DNA of 64,000 nucleotides from Streptomyces aculeolatus. GTDB lineage: Bacteria; Actinomycetota; Actinomycetes; Streptomycetales; Streptomycetaceae. A model generated the notes under the pieces. The model ran no database searches. It was not told the DNA's origin and worked only from the letters and a program-made list of their open reading frames with translations. Below are positions 16,793 through 24,889 of the stretch, piece after piece. The stretch's first letter is position 1. Every line of letters starts with the position of its first letter. The translations under genes were made by a program, and so were the position numbers. The stretch is taken from the NCBI RefSeq assembly GCF_020400605.1, contig NZ_JAINRD010000019.1, positions 62,001-126,000 of the forward strand. The letters run 5' to 3'.

Positions 16793-18094
16793 ATGGCTTC
16801 ACTCAGCAGGATGCGCCACAGCGTGGCGACGGCGGCGCTCGCGGCGGCGGCGATGGTCGCGCTCACCGCCTCGCAGGCCCCGGGCGACGAACCCGGCCGG
16901 GCGGCGGGCGGCGGCGGGGCCGACGACCGGCTCGACACCGCGCCCGTGCTGCCGCCGGGGACCCCGGGCGACGGGCAGTACCACACCGAGATCCCGCCGC
17001 TGCAGGGCATGGACCCGGTCGTCGGCACGGATCCGACGCCGCCCGCCGTGATCGAGCAGCAGTCGGGCGTCCCGGCGACCGTGCTCGCCGCATACCGCAA
17101 GGCGGAGCGGCGGCTCGCGGTGAGCGACCCCGGCTGCGGGCTGCCGTGGGAACTGCTGGCCGCCATCGGCAAGGTGGAGTCCGGCCACGCCCGCGGCGGC
17201 GCGGTCGACGCGGACGGCACCACCCTGACCCCGATCCTCGGGCCCGTGCTCAACGGCAACGGCTTCGCGAACATCGCCGACACCGACGGCGGCCGCTACG
17301 ACGGCGACACCGGCTTCGACCGGGCCGTGGGGCCGATGCAGTTCATCCCGTCGACGTGGGCGGGGTGGGCCGCGGACGGCAACGGCGACGGGCGCTCGGA
17401 CCCGAACAACGTCTACGACGCGACGCTGGCGGCCGGCAACTACCTGTGCGCGGGCGCGCGGGACCTGACGGCGGCGGCGGACCTGGACCGGGCGATCCTG
17501 AGCTACAACTACTCGCGGGACTACCTCAACACCGTGCTGGCGTGGCTCGGGTTCTACCGCTCCGGCGTGCACGCCGTGCCGGACGGCACGGGCGTACTGC
17601 CCGCCAGCTCCGGCGCCGGCAACCCCCGTTCCGTACCGGAGAAGGGCAGCCGCAAGACGCCGGGCGGCGGCTCCGACGGGCCGGGCGGCGGCATCGTCGT
17701 GGGGCCGAAGCCGGACCCGCCGGGCGGCAGTTCGGGGGGTACGGGCGGCTCGGGCGGCTCGGGCGGCACCGGGGATCCGGGCGGTACGGGCGACCCGGGC
17801 GGCGACTCCGGCGGTGGCGACCCGAGCCCCGGGCCCAGCCCCAGCGAACCGGGTGAGACCGGCGGCTCCGGCGACCCGGGCGGCGACCCCGGCGGCGGCA
17901 CGGGCGACCCCGGCGACCCGGACCCCAGCGACAGCTGCTCCGCCGACCCCGGCGATTCGCCGTCGCCCAGCGAGGGCGGCACCGGTGACACCGGCGACCC
18001 CGGCGACCCCGGCGACCCGGGTGACCCCGGCGATCCGGGTGAGTCCCCGTGCCCGGACGACTCCACCTCGCCGGACCCGTCCGGCACCACCTGA
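16793..18094 (+). CDS. Secreted lytic transglycosylase with a GDP-repeat tail
   Basis: A 433-residue protein. The signal peptide is residues 1-28. The transglycosylase SLT-type domain (about 70-240) contains LLAAIGKVESGH with the probable catalytic Glu, then AVGPMQFIPSTWAGW and a final SYNYSRDYLNTVLAWLGFY. It would cleave the glycan strands of peptidoglycan outside the cell. From about residue 265 the protein turns into low complexity: Gly/Ser, then repeated Gly-Asp-Pro triplets interrupted by SPSPSE-like blocks. The tail accounts for nearly 40% of the protein and is probably an extended, wall-spanning segment. The gene follows the Mce-associated genes by 96 bp in the same direction and ends at a strong terminator. 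Confidence 0.88.
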   Translation: MASLSRMRHSVATAALAAAAMVALTASQAPGDEPGRAAGGGGADDRLDTAPVLPPGTPGDGQYHTEIPPLQGMDPVVGTDPTPPAVIEQQSGVPATVLAAYRKAERRLAVSDPGCGLPWELLAAIGKVESGHARGGAVDADGTTLTPILGPVLNGNGFANIADTDGGRYDGDTGFDRAVGPMQFIPSTWAGWAADGNGDGRSDPNNVYDATLAAGNYLCAGARDLTAAADLDRAILSYNYSRDYLNTVLAWLGFYRSGVHAVPDGTGVLPASSGAGNPRSVPEKGSRKTPGGGSDGPGGGIVVGPKPDPPGGSSGGTGGSGGSGGTGDPGGTGDPGGDSGGGDPSPGPSPSEPGETGGSGDPGGDPGGGTGDPGDPDPSDSCSADPGDSPSPSEGGTGDTGDPGDPGDPGDPGDPGESPCPDDSTSPDPSGTT

Positions 18095-18138
18095 CGGCCC
18101 TTCCCCGGCTCGGCTCCGGCCCGGCCCGGGGACGCACA

Positions 18139-18182
18139 GCGGATCGCCCGGTCCGCGCCATGGCGCGGACCGGGCGATCCGC
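18139..18182. terminator. 44-bp perfect palindrome, bidirectional terminator
   Basis: Bases 18139-18160 and 18161-18182 are exact reverse complements, centred on CCATGG. The palindrome lies between the convergent transglycosylase (ends 18094) and OsmC (ends 18234) genes, where a two-way terminator is expected. A hairpin would leave only a 4-6 base loop. Confidence 0.85.
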
Positions 18183-18233
18183 GTCGGCCCCGCCGCCCGT
18201 GCGGCCGGGCCGGACCGTGCGTCATGCCCGGGC

Positions 18234-18662
18234 TCAGACCAGCTTGGCGTCGAGCGTGATGTTCTTGACGCCCGCCAGCGCCTGGCTCACCGGGCAGTTC
18301 TTCTTGGCGTCCTCGGCGGCCGCCTGGAAGTCCTCCTCGGACAGCCCCGGCACCGTCGCGCGCACCGTCAGCACGATGCCGGTGATGCCCTCGCCCGGCT
18401 GGAACGTCACGTCGGCGCTGGTGTCGAGGGACTCGACCGTGTGGCCCTTGCCGGCCAGGCCGTGCGAGAAGGCCATGGAGTAGCACGCCGAGTGGGCCGC
18501 CGCGATCAGCTCCTCGGGGCTGGTCTTGCCGCCGGGCTCGGCGGAGCGGGCCGGCCAGCTCACGTCGTACGTGCCGATCTTGGAGGACTCGAGGGCGACG
18601 GTCCCCTTGCCCTCGAGCAGGTTGCCCTCCCAGTGGGTCTTCGCGGTGCGGGTGGTTGCCAT
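18234..18662 (-). CDS. OsmC-type peroxidase
   Basis: A 142-residue protein of the OsmC subfamily, cytoplasmic thiol peroxidases that reduce organic hydroperoxides. The two redox cysteines are Cys60 (HSACYSMAF) and Cys123 (KKNCPVSQAL), both in canonical context, along with TSPEELIAAAHSAC. Full length. The ATG at 18662 is preceded by a purine-rich GAGG on its strand (complement of 18672-18675). It is divergent from the TetR gene at 18870, and the duplicated operator in the shared 207-bp gap may control both. Confidence 0.92.
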   Translation of the reverse strand: MATTRTAKTHWEGNLLEGKGTVALESSKIGTYDVSWPARSAEPGGKTSPEELIAAAHSACYSMAFSHGLAGKGHTVESLDTSADVTFQPGEGITGIVLTVRATVPGLSEEDFQAAAEDAKKNCPVSQALAGVKNITLDAKLV

Positions 18663-18790
18663 GGCGGTCAGCCTCCGAGTCTGGAGCGAAAGACGGTACG
18701 TGCCCCAAGTTATCGGTGCCGGGGCGCCCGAGCGCGTCCGGGCGGCGCCCGGGGGCCTGCGTGGCGCAGATCACAGGAGAGCCGGGAAAT

Positions 18791-18809
18791 AGCGGGGAGT
18801 GCTTCCCCG
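18791..18809. promoter_or_regulatory. TetR operator candidate, copy 1
   Basis: AGCGGGGAGTGCTTCCCCG is a palindrome with perfect 6-bp arms (CGGGGA/TCCCCG) around GTGCT. A near-identical copy lies 39 bp downstream. Both sit between OsmC and the TetR gene, as expected for autoregulation. Confidence 0.65.
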
Positions 18810-18829
18810 TTTAGCTGGTGTCGAAAGAA

Positions 18830-18848
18830 AGCGGGGAGTGATTCCCCG
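18830..18848. promoter_or_regulatory. TetR operator candidate, copy 2
   Basis: AGCGGGGAGTGATTCCCCG differs from copy 1 at one base. It ends 21 bp upstream of the TetR start codon. The 39-bp centre-to-centre distance is close to four helical turns, so two dimers would bind on the same face. Confidence 0.65.
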
Positions 18849-18869
18849 GAAGCCACCAGGGAGGCAACC

Positions 18870-19532
18870 ATGGGCATGCGCAAGGGCGCCACGCTCCCCG
18901 AGCAGCGGCAGCCGCGTATGCGCGCCGACGCCTCCCGCAACCGCGAACGGATCATCGACGCCGCCCGGGAGGCGTTCGTGGAGTGGGGCCCCGAGGTCCC
19001 GCTCGACGAGATCGCCCGCCGCGCCGGCGTCGGCAACGCGACGGTCTACCGGCACTTCGCCGACCGCCGCGAGCTGATCATCCAGGTGACCCTGAAGTCC
19101 ATGCGCCGCATCGCGGAGCTGGCGGAGGCCGCGCTCGCCGAGGACGCCGACGCGTTCGAGGCGCTGCGGGGCTTCGTCCACCGGGGCGCCGACGAGCGGA
19201 TCGGGTCGCTGTGCCCGCTGCTCGCCGACGGCTTCGATGTCGCGGCCGCCGAAGTGGCGGCCATGCGCGAGCGGCTCGACACCGCACTGGAGAACCTGAT
19301 GGCGCGGGCCCGCGCCGAGGGCACGCTCCGGGCGGACGTCGGCGTCGGCGACCTGATGGTCGCGCTCGCCCAGCTCACCCGACCGCTGCCCGGTCTGGAA
19401 TGCAGTGTGGGGTTCGACACGTACACGCACCGGCACCTGGAGCTGTTTCTCGACGGGCTGATGAATCCGGCCAGGTCAACGCTGTCCGGCAGTGCCGCCA
19501 CGTTCGAGGCTCTCAGGCAGAAGGGCACATGA
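18870..19532 (+). CDS. TetR-family transcriptional regulator
   Basis: A 220-residue protein. The N-terminal helix-turn-helix is at about residues 25-65 (ASRNRERIIDAAREAF ... LDEIARRAGVGNATVYRHF), followed by a helical ligand-binding domain. The ATG at 18870 has AGGGAGG 7 bases upstream. Two matching 19-bp palindromes upstream suggest it represses its own promoter and perhaps the divergent osmC. The DHA2 exporter gene starts 138 bp downstream on the same strand. A TetR repressor next to a drug exporter is a classic arrangement, so the effector is probably an exported toxic compound. Confidence 0.9.
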   Translation: MGMRKGATLPEQRQPRMRADASRNRERIIDAAREAFVEWGPEVPLDEIARRAGVGNATVYRHFADRRELIIQVTLKSMRRIAELAEAALAEDADAFEALRGFVHRGADERIGSLCPLLADGFDVAAAEVAAMRERLDTALENLMARARAEGTLRADVGVGDLMVALAQLTRPLPGLECSVGFDTYTHRHLELFLDGLMNPARSTLSGSAATFEALRQKGT

Positions 19533-19670
19533 AAATGAGGTGATCCACGGCCGATGAGTCTGTTCTGATCATCGAGACTCTTCTTCCTTCCGAGCCCTGT
19601 GCGGTGATGAGCACCGGTTCGTTCTGATTCGTACCAAGATCAACCCTGAACTCGAATGGTGGGTACCCCC

Positions 19671-21191
19671 ATGCCAGAAACGGCACTGCAGCCTGATCCG
19701 AGGCGCTGGAAAGCCCTCGCGTTCATCGCTGTGGCCCAGCTGATGGTCGTCCTCGACGCGACCATCGTGAACATCGCGCTGCCCTCCGCGCAGGAGGACC
19801 TCGGCATCTCCGACGGCAACCGCCAGTGGGTCATCACGGCCTACGCGCTCGCCTTCGGCGGCCTGCTGCTCTTCGGCGGCCGCATCGCCGACCTCTGGGG
19901 CCGCAAGCGCACCTTCATCACCGGCCTCGCCGGCTTCGCCGCCGCCTCCGCGCTCGGCGGCGCGGCGACCGGCGAGGTCATGATGTTCGGCGCCCGCGCC
20001 CTGCAGGGCGTCTTCGGCGCGCTGCTCGCGCCCGCCGCCCTGTCCCTGCTCGCCGTCCTCTTCACCGACGGCAAGGAGCGGGCCAAGGCGTTCGGCATCT
20101 ACGGCGCCATCGCCGGCGCCGGCGGCGGCGTCGGGCTGATCCTCGGCGGCGTGCTGACCGAGTACCTGGACTGGCGCTGGACGTTCTTCGTGAACATCCC
20201 GTTCGCCGTCGTCGCCATCCTCGGCGCGATGGCCGTCATCCACGACCCCAAGGGCAGCCGGAACCGCTCCACGCTCGACATCCCGGGCGTGCTGCTGGCG
20301 ACCACCGGTCTGGTGGCGCTGGTCTACGGCTTCACCCGGGCCGAGTCGAACGGCTGGACCGACACCCTGACGCTGGTCATGTTCGTCGCGTCCGTGGTGC
20401 TGCTGGCCGCGTTCGTGGCGGTGGAGGCCAGGGTCAAGAACCCGCTGCTGCCGCTGCGCGTCCTGCTCGACCGCAACCGCGGCGGCATCTACCTGTCGCT
20501 CGGCCTCGCGGTCATCGCGATGTTCGGCGTCTTCCTGTTCCTCACCTACTACCTGCAGGTCGTGAAGGGGTACACCCCGGTCAAGACCGGCCTGGCGTTC
20601 CTCCCGATGATCGTGGGCATGATCATCGGCTCGACGCAGATCGGCGCCCGGCTGATGACCCGCGTGCAGCCGCGGCTGCTGCTGGTGCCCGGCTTCCTCG
20701 TGGGCGCCCTCGGCATGCTGCTGCTGGCCCAGATCGAGCCCGGCAGCTCGTACGCCGCAGTCGTCCTGCCCGGTCTCATCCTGCTGGGCCTGGGCCTCGG
20801 CACGGCGTTCATGCCGGCCATGTCCCTGGCCACCTTCGGGGTGGAGCCGCGCGACTCCGGCGTCGCCTCGGCGATGGTCAACACCTCGCAGCAGGTCGGC
20901 GGCGCCATCGGCACCGCGCTGCTGAACACGATCGCCGCCAGTGCCACGACCGACTGGATCTCCTCGCACGGCTCCGAGGCCCGCAGCCTGGGCCGCCAGG
21001 GCTTCGAGAACTCCGCGGCCGTGCACGGCTACTCGACGGCGATCTGGTGGGCCGTCGGCATCCTGGTGGTCTCCGCCGCCATCGCGTACGCCCTGGTCAA
21101 CGCCCGGGCCCAGGGAGGCCACGAGGTCTCCGGCGACGGCACGGGCGCGGGCACGGCGGACGAGGCGCAGGCGCCGGTGATGGTCCACTGA
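19671..21191 (+). CDS. DHA2-family (14-helix) drug exporter, MFS
   Basis: A 506-residue protein with about 14 membrane helices. It has the MFS motif A (GGRIADLWGRKRTF), an N-terminal motif LMVVLDATIVNIALPSAQ, and WRWTFFVNIPFAV, typical of the EmrB/QacA subfamily that exports drugs by proton antiport. The ATG at 19671 is preferred because GGTGGGT lies 6 bases upstream; an in-frame ATG 15 bases earlier lacks this. The leader between TetR and this gene contains two GTTCTGAT direct repeats (19562, 19621) but no copy of the TetR palindrome. It ends at a strong terminator. Confidence 0.93.
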   Translation: MPETALQPDPRRWKALAFIAVAQLMVVLDATIVNIALPSAQEDLGISDGNRQWVITAYALAFGGLLLFGGRIADLWGRKRTFITGLAGFAAASALGGAATGEVMMFGARALQGVFGALLAPAALSLLAVLFTDGKERAKAFGIYGAIAGAGGGVGLILGGVLTEYLDWRWTFFVNIPFAVVAILGAMAVIHDPKGSRNRSTLDIPGVLLATTGLVALVYGFTRAESNGWTDTLTLVMFVASVVLLAAFVAVEARVKNPLLPLRVLLDRNRGGIYLSLGLAVIAMFGVFLFLTYYLQVVKGYTPVKTGLAFLPMIVGMIIGSTQIGARLMTRVQPRLLLVPGFLVGALGMLLLAQIEPGSSYAAVVLPGLILLGLGLGTAFMPAMSLATFGVEPRDSGVASAMVNTSQQVGGAIGTALLNTIAASATTDWISSHGSEARSLGRQGFENSAAVHGYSTAIWWAVGILVVSAAIAYALVNARAQGGHEVSGDGTGAGTADEAQAPVMVH

Positions 21192-21232
21192 CCGCGCTCG
21201 CGCACTGACTCAAAGGAGAGTTCAGGGCTGAG

Positions 21233-21277
21233 CGAAGGCCCCTTTCCGTTCCTCGGGGGGACGGGAAGGGGCCTTCG
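21233..21277 (+). terminator. Hairpin terminator after the exporter
   Basis: Arms of 17 bases (CGAAGGCCCCTTTCCGT / ACGGGAAGGGGCCTTCG) pair with one T-G wobble around an 11-base loop. It lies 42 bp after the stop of the exporter, between convergent genes. Confidence 0.88.
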
Positions 21278-21296
21278 GCATGCCTGCCTGCGCCGG

Positions 21297-21345
21297 CTCT
21301 CTCTGTCTCTCTCTGTCTCTCTGTCTTTCTCTGTTTCTCAGTCTC
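21297..21345. repeat. CT/CTGT pyrimidine simple repeat
   Basis: A 49-bp tract of TCTCTCTG-type units contains almost no purine except scattered G and one A, which is out of character for this very GC-rich sequence. It lies between the exporter terminator and the end of the dioxygenase gene. Its copy number may vary between isolates. No function is evident. Confidence 0.8.
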
Positions 21346-21353
21346 CCCGGATC

Positions 21354-22124
21354 TCAGCCGAGTTGGAGGGAGCGCTTGGCCAGCCCCATCCAGAAGCCGT
21401 CGATGACGCTGCGCTGGCCGGCCAGGTCGCCCTCGGCGGCGCCGAGGGTGACGAACAACGGCGCGAAGTGCTCGGTACGGGGGTGGGCCAGCCGGCCGGC
21501 GGGCGACTTGTGCGCGAAGTCCAGCAGCCCGTCCACGTCCTGCGCCGCCAGCGCCTCCCGGCCCCAGGCGTCGAACTCCGCGGACCACGCCGGCGGCCCG
21601 TCGCCCTTGTGCCGCAGCGCGGCGAGGTTGTGGGTGAAGAAGCCGCTGCCCACGATCAGCACGCCCTCCTCGCGCAGCGGCGCGAGCCGGCGGCCGAGGG
21701 CGAGCAGCCGCTCCGGGTCGAGGGTCGGCATGGAGATCTGGAGCACGGGGATGTCGGCGTCCGGGTACATCTCCACCAGCGGCACGTAGGCGCCGTGGTC
21801 GAGGCCGCGGTCCGGGAAGTCCTGCACGCCGTCGCCGGGGGTGCGCAGCAGCTTGCGCACCGACTCGGCCAGCGCGGGGGCGCCGGGGGCCGGGTAGCGC
21901 ACGCGGTAGTAGCGCTCGGGGAAGCCCCAGAAGTCGTGGACCAGCGGGACGGTGGTGGTGGCGCCGAGGGCGAGCGGGGCCTCCTCCCAGTGCGCCGAGA
22001 CCACGAGGACGGCGCGCGGGCGGGGCAGGTCGGCGGCCCAGGCCGCCAGCTCGGCGGGCCAGACGGGGTCGTCGGCCAGCGGCGGGGCGCCGTGGGAGAG
22101 GTAGAGCGCGGGCATGGTCGGCAT
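21354..22124 (-). CDS. DODA/LigB-type extradiol ring-cleavage dioxygenase
   Basis: A 256-residue protein of the class III extradiol dioxygenase superfamily, 4,5-DOPA dioxygenase-like branch. These are Fe(II) or Zn enzymes acting on catechol-like rings. Candidate metal ligands are His in ALYLSHGAPP, VSAHWEE, GLDHGAYVPL and SGFFTHNL, all in family-typical places. The ATG at 22124 is chosen because AGGA precedes it by 6 bases; an earlier TTG at 22160 lies within a palindrome likely to be an operator. Natural substrate unknown. Confidence 0.87.
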   Translation of the reverse strand: MPTMPALYLSHGAPPLADDPVWPAELAAWAADLPRPRAVLVVSAHWEEAPLALGATTTVPLVHDFWGFPERYYRVRYPAPGAPALAESVRKLLRTPGDGVQDFPDRGLDHGAYVPLVEMYPDADIPVLQISMPTLDPERLLALGRRLAPLREEGVLIVGSGFFTHNLAALRHKGDGPPAWSAEFDAWGREALAAQDVDGLLDFAHKSPAGRLAHPRTEHFAPLFVTLGAAEGDLAGQRSVIDGFWMGLAKRSLQLG

Positions 22125-22144
22125 GGCGAGTCCTGAATCCTCTG

Positions 22145-22158
22145 GAAGTTTAGACTTC
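22145..22158. promoter_or_regulatory. Operator-like palindrome upstream of the dioxygenase
   Basis: GAAGTTTAGACTTC consists of 5-bp arms around TTAG, 21 bp upstream of the dioxygenase start. MarR-type regulators bind palindromes of this kind (TTGAAGT...ACTTCAA). No regulator gene is adjacent. Confidence 0.45.
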
Positions 22159-22218
22159 AACTATACCCGCGCTCGTGCGCATGCGCGGCGGCGCGTACGC
22201 GCAGGCGTACGGGCCGCG

Positions 22219-23340
22219 TCAGAACACCGGGTCGAGGAGCGCGACCGACTGCAGCGCCGCGACCCGCGCGGTGTCGTCGCCGACGTCGAGCGCCGTGTCG
22301 ACGAACTTGATCGTGTGCTCGTCGCCGTGCGCCGCCGCCCGGGTCAGCAACTCGTCCGCCGCCTGCGCCGCGTCCCCCGCCGGCGGCGCGGGGATGCGCT
22401 CCGGCGGCAGCGGGGCGGCCGGTTCGTACGCGGCGGTGACGGCGGCGCTCGCCGCCCACGCGGCGGCGTAGCTCGGGACCCACAGGTCGCGGGGGAGCGC
22501 GGGCAGGGTGCGGAGCACGGCGTTCGGGGCGGTCGCGGCGTGCACCAGCATCAGCGGCTCGCCGTGGCCGTACGCCGCATAGCGGTGGACCGCGGCCCGC
22601 ACCAGCCCGGCCAGCGCCTCGCGGGCCTCCTCCGGCGTACGCGCCGGGGCCAGCGCGCTCACCGCCGCCGGCCAGCCGGGCGTCGACTCCGGGGTGAGCT
22701 GCGCCAGCCGCTCCCGGATCCCGCCGGCCTGCGCCGGCACGGCGGGCACGCCGGCCAGCGCGGCGTCCGGCGTCGCGGTGCCGTCGGGGACGGGGGCGCT
22801 GGGCAGCCGGGCGTAACGGGCGGCCCAGTAGCCCAGGGCGTGCGCCAACTCCGTGACGCGGGGCTCGGTGACGGTCCGGCCCGCGGCCTCGGTGTCCTGG
22901 AGGGTCCGTACCGCATGGCCCGCGCGGATCACCGTGTGCGTGGCGGCGCCGGCCAGCCCGGGCAGCAGCCGCGGCCACCACTCGGCCAGCACCTCGCGCC
23001 ACGGGCGGTCCGTGAGCTCCCGCGCGAAGTACGCCGGCCAGTCGCCGAGCCGCGACGGGTCGCCGAGCGCCTCGCGCCAGGCCGCGGGGTCGATGGGGCG
23101 GGCCTGCGGCGGCATGTCCTCCAGCTTGTCGCGGTAGCGGTCCAGCCAGCGGTGCACGGTCGCCGCCCGGTCCCCGTACACCAGGGCCTCGACGGCCATC
23201 GGCCCGTGGTTGGACAGCCAGCCGTCCCGCTCGGGTCCCGAGGCGTGCAGTCGCTCCAGGGCCTCGTCGAGCACTCCGCTGTCGTCCCGGGTGCGGCCCG
23301 GGCCCGTCTCCGTACGCGCTTCCTCGCGGCTCATGTCCAT
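22219..23340 (-). CDS. Questin-oxidase-like protein
   Basis: A 373-residue cytoplasmic, mostly helical protein with WLSNHGPMAVEAL near the start, then WPAYFARELTDRPWREVL and HTVIRAGHAVRTL. This pattern matches the questin oxidase family (DUF4243), named after the fungal enzyme that opens the anthraquinone questin in a Baeyer-Villiger-like reaction. Bacterial members are mostly uncharacterised, so the activity is inference. Histidines in NHGP, ATHTVIRAGH and AVHRYAAYGHGE are the candidate active-site residues. The ATG at 23340 is used; a second ATG two codons later is possible, and neither has a strong ribosome-binding site. Confidence 0.75.
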   Translation of the reverse strand: MDMSREEARTETGPGRTRDDSGVLDEALERLHASGPERDGWLSNHGPMAVEALVYGDRAATVHRWLDRYRDKLEDMPPQARPIDPAAWREALGDPSRLGDWPAYFARELTDRPWREVLAEWWPRLLPGLAGAATHTVIRAGHAVRTLQDTEAAGRTVTEPRVTELAHALGYWAARYARLPSAPVPDGTATPDAALAGVPAVPAQAGGIRERLAQLTPESTPGWPAAVSALAPARTPEEAREALAGLVRAAVHRYAAYGHGEPLMLVHAATAPNAVLRTLPALPRDLWVPSYAAAWAASAAVTAAYEPAAPLPPERIPAPPAGDAAQAADELLTRAAAHGDEHTIKFVDTALDVGDDTARVAALQSVALLDPVF

Positions 23341-23805
23341 GCATCGAACCTACGGCGGCCCCCGCCCGGCCCGTAACGGCCGCGGGCCCTAGGTCCCCCG
23401 TAGGTCCGCGGGCCCAGGCCGCACCGCCGCTTTCCGGCCGCGGGAGCAACCAGAAGGCGCCGCGCGCCGTCTTCACAGGGGGAGGGCGGCCCCGGACGGC
23501 GCCGCCCAGGGGGGAAGGCCACGATGTCGAACGTGACGGGCATCTCGCGGATCCGCTGCCGCCGGCACCGGCCGAGGGCGTCGGCAACCGCCGTCCGCCC
23601 GACCTGACCAGGCTGTCTCCGGCCCGTACGGCGCTCCGTACGGCCACCTGAGCCTGCCTTGTGGCGGTGCAGGGTACTGCAAGATCACGAAAATCGGTGC
23701 ACTCGAGGGGAATTCTGTCCTGATTCTCTTCGTTGGACAGGGCGTAAGGGACACCCGGTAGGTGTCGGACCACCGGTTGACGAACTCACTCGCAAGGGAG
23801 AACGC
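23341..23805. other. hrdD upstream region
   Basis: This 465-bp gap lies between divergent genes. It holds the SigR-type promoter at 23709-23734. A 27-codon frame beginning with ATG at 23524 behind GGGGAAGG could be a leader peptide, but its composition is not convincing. Nothing else is supported. Confidence 0.5.
23709..23734 (+). promoter_or_regulatory. SigR-type promoter of hrdD
   Basis: GGAAT at 23709-23713 and GTT at 23732-23734 are separated by exactly 18 bases, the consensus for the thiol-stress sigma factor SigR (GGAAT-N18-GTT). It lies about 70 bp upstream of the hrdD start. In Streptomyces coelicolor hrdD is a known SigR target, which agrees with this reading. Confidence 0.8.
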
Positions 23806-24825
23806 ATGGCAACCCGTGCCGTCGCCCGCCGCCAGGCCGAGACCCCGGCCGGTGGGGCAAGCAGCGCTCGCGGCGCTCGCGCCAAGAGCGGCGAGATCGC
23901 CGACCGCGACCTCGTCGGGATGTACCTCGACGAGATCGCGCGGACGCCGCTGCTCGACGCCGCGAAGGAAGTCGAGCTCTCCCTGGACATCGAGGCCGGC
24001 GTCTACGCCGAGAAGCTGCTCGCCGGCGAGGCGAAGCCCGAGGCGGTGGACGCGCCGAGCGCGTCGGCGAACCGGGAGGAACTCGAAGCGATCGTGGCCC
24101 AAGGCGACCGCGCCAAGGACCTGTTCATCCGCTCGAACCTCCGCCTGGTCGTCGCCGTCGCCCGCCGCTACCCGCGCAGCGGGCTGCCGCTCCTCGACCT
24201 GATCCAGGAGGGGAACGCCGGCCTGGTGCGCGCGGTCGAGAAGTTCGACTACAAGAAGGGCTTCAAGTTCTCCACGTACGCCACGTGGTGGATCCGCCAG
24301 GCCATCACCCGCTCCATCGCCGACCAGTCCCGGACGATCCGGCTGCCCGTCCACCTCGTCGAGGAGCTGGGCCGCATCCGGCGCGTACAGCGCGAGTTCA
24401 ACCGCGAGCACGGCCGTGAGCCGGAGCCCGCCGAGGTCGCCGCCGAGCTGGGCTCGACGCCCGAGCGCGTGACGGACGTCCTCGACTGGGCCCGCGACCC
24501 GGTCAGCCTCAACATGTCGGTGGACGACGAGGGCGAGACCCAGTTCGGCGACCTGCTGGAGGACACCGGCGCGGACTCGCCGGAGGACTCCGTGCTGGTG
24601 ATGATGCGCCGCGAGGAGCTGGAAGACCTCATCGGCCGGCTGGAGCCGCGCACGGCGTCGATCATCAAGGCGCGGTACGGCATCGAGGACGGGCGCGAGC
24701 GCACGCTGACCGAGGTCGGCAAGCAGCACGGCCTGACCCGCGAGCGGATCCGGCAGATCGAGAAGCACGCGCTGGTCGAGCTGAAGAAGCTCGCCCGCGA
24801 CACGGGCTTCGAGTCGGCCGCGTAA
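23806..24825 (+). CDS. hrdD: Group 2 sigma factor HrdD
   Basis: A 339-residue RNA polymerase sigma-70 protein. Region 1.2 begins DLVGMYLDEIARTPLL, region 2 is almost invariant (FIRSNLRLVVAVARRYP, GLVRAVEKFDYKKGFKFST, YATWWIRQAITRSIADQ), and region 4 carries the helix-turn-helix (TLTEVGKQHGLTRERIRQIE). The long acidic region 1.1 of primary sigma factors such as HrdB is absent, and the start MATRAVARRQ matches Streptomyces HrdD as I remember it. The ATG at 23806 has AAGGGAG 5 bases upstream. Expression is probably induced by thiol-oxidative stress through the SigR promoter. A terminator follows. Confidence 0.92.
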   Translation: MATRAVARRQAETPAGGASSARGARAKSGEIADRDLVGMYLDEIARTPLLDAAKEVELSLDIEAGVYAEKLLAGEAKPEAVDAPSASANREELEAIVAQGDRAKDLFIRSNLRLVVAVARRYPRSGLPLLDLIQEGNAGLVRAVEKFDYKKGFKFSTYATWWIRQAITRSIADQSRTIRLPVHLVEELGRIRRVQREFNREHGREPEPAEVAAELGSTPERVTDVLDWARDPVSLNMSVDDEGETQFGDLLEDTGADSPEDSVLVMMRREELEDLIGRLEPRTASIIKARYGIEDGRERTLTEVGKQHGLTRERIRQIEKHALVELKKLARDTGFESAA

Positions 24826-24840
24826 CGCCGTACCCCGAAC

Positions 24841-24873
24841 AGCCCCCGGCGTCTCCCCCCGGCACCGGGGGCT
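24841..24873 (+). terminator. Hairpin terminator of hrdD
   Basis: AGCCCCCGG and CCGGGGGCT (9 bp perfect) flank a 15-base loop, 15 bp after the hrdD stop and 17 bp before the convergent serine hydrolase ends. Confidence 0.8.
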
Positions 24874-24889
24874 TCTCCTGCCCGCCCGC

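Noticed and set aside
17700..18060. CRISPR-like repeat array
   Set aside because: The repeated GGCGACCCC units are codons of Gly-Asp-Pro in the transglycosylase tail, with no spacers or cas genes.
19569..21188. 539-codon open frame opposite the DHA2 exporter
   Set aside because: His/Gln/Arg-rich shadow of a membrane protein gene. The plus-strand frame has all DHA2 motifs.
23524..23607. 27-codon frame with a purine-rich ribosome-binding site upstream of hrdD
   Set aside because: Arg-rich and short, stop far from hrdD, and the SigR promoter lies downstream of it. It may be chance.
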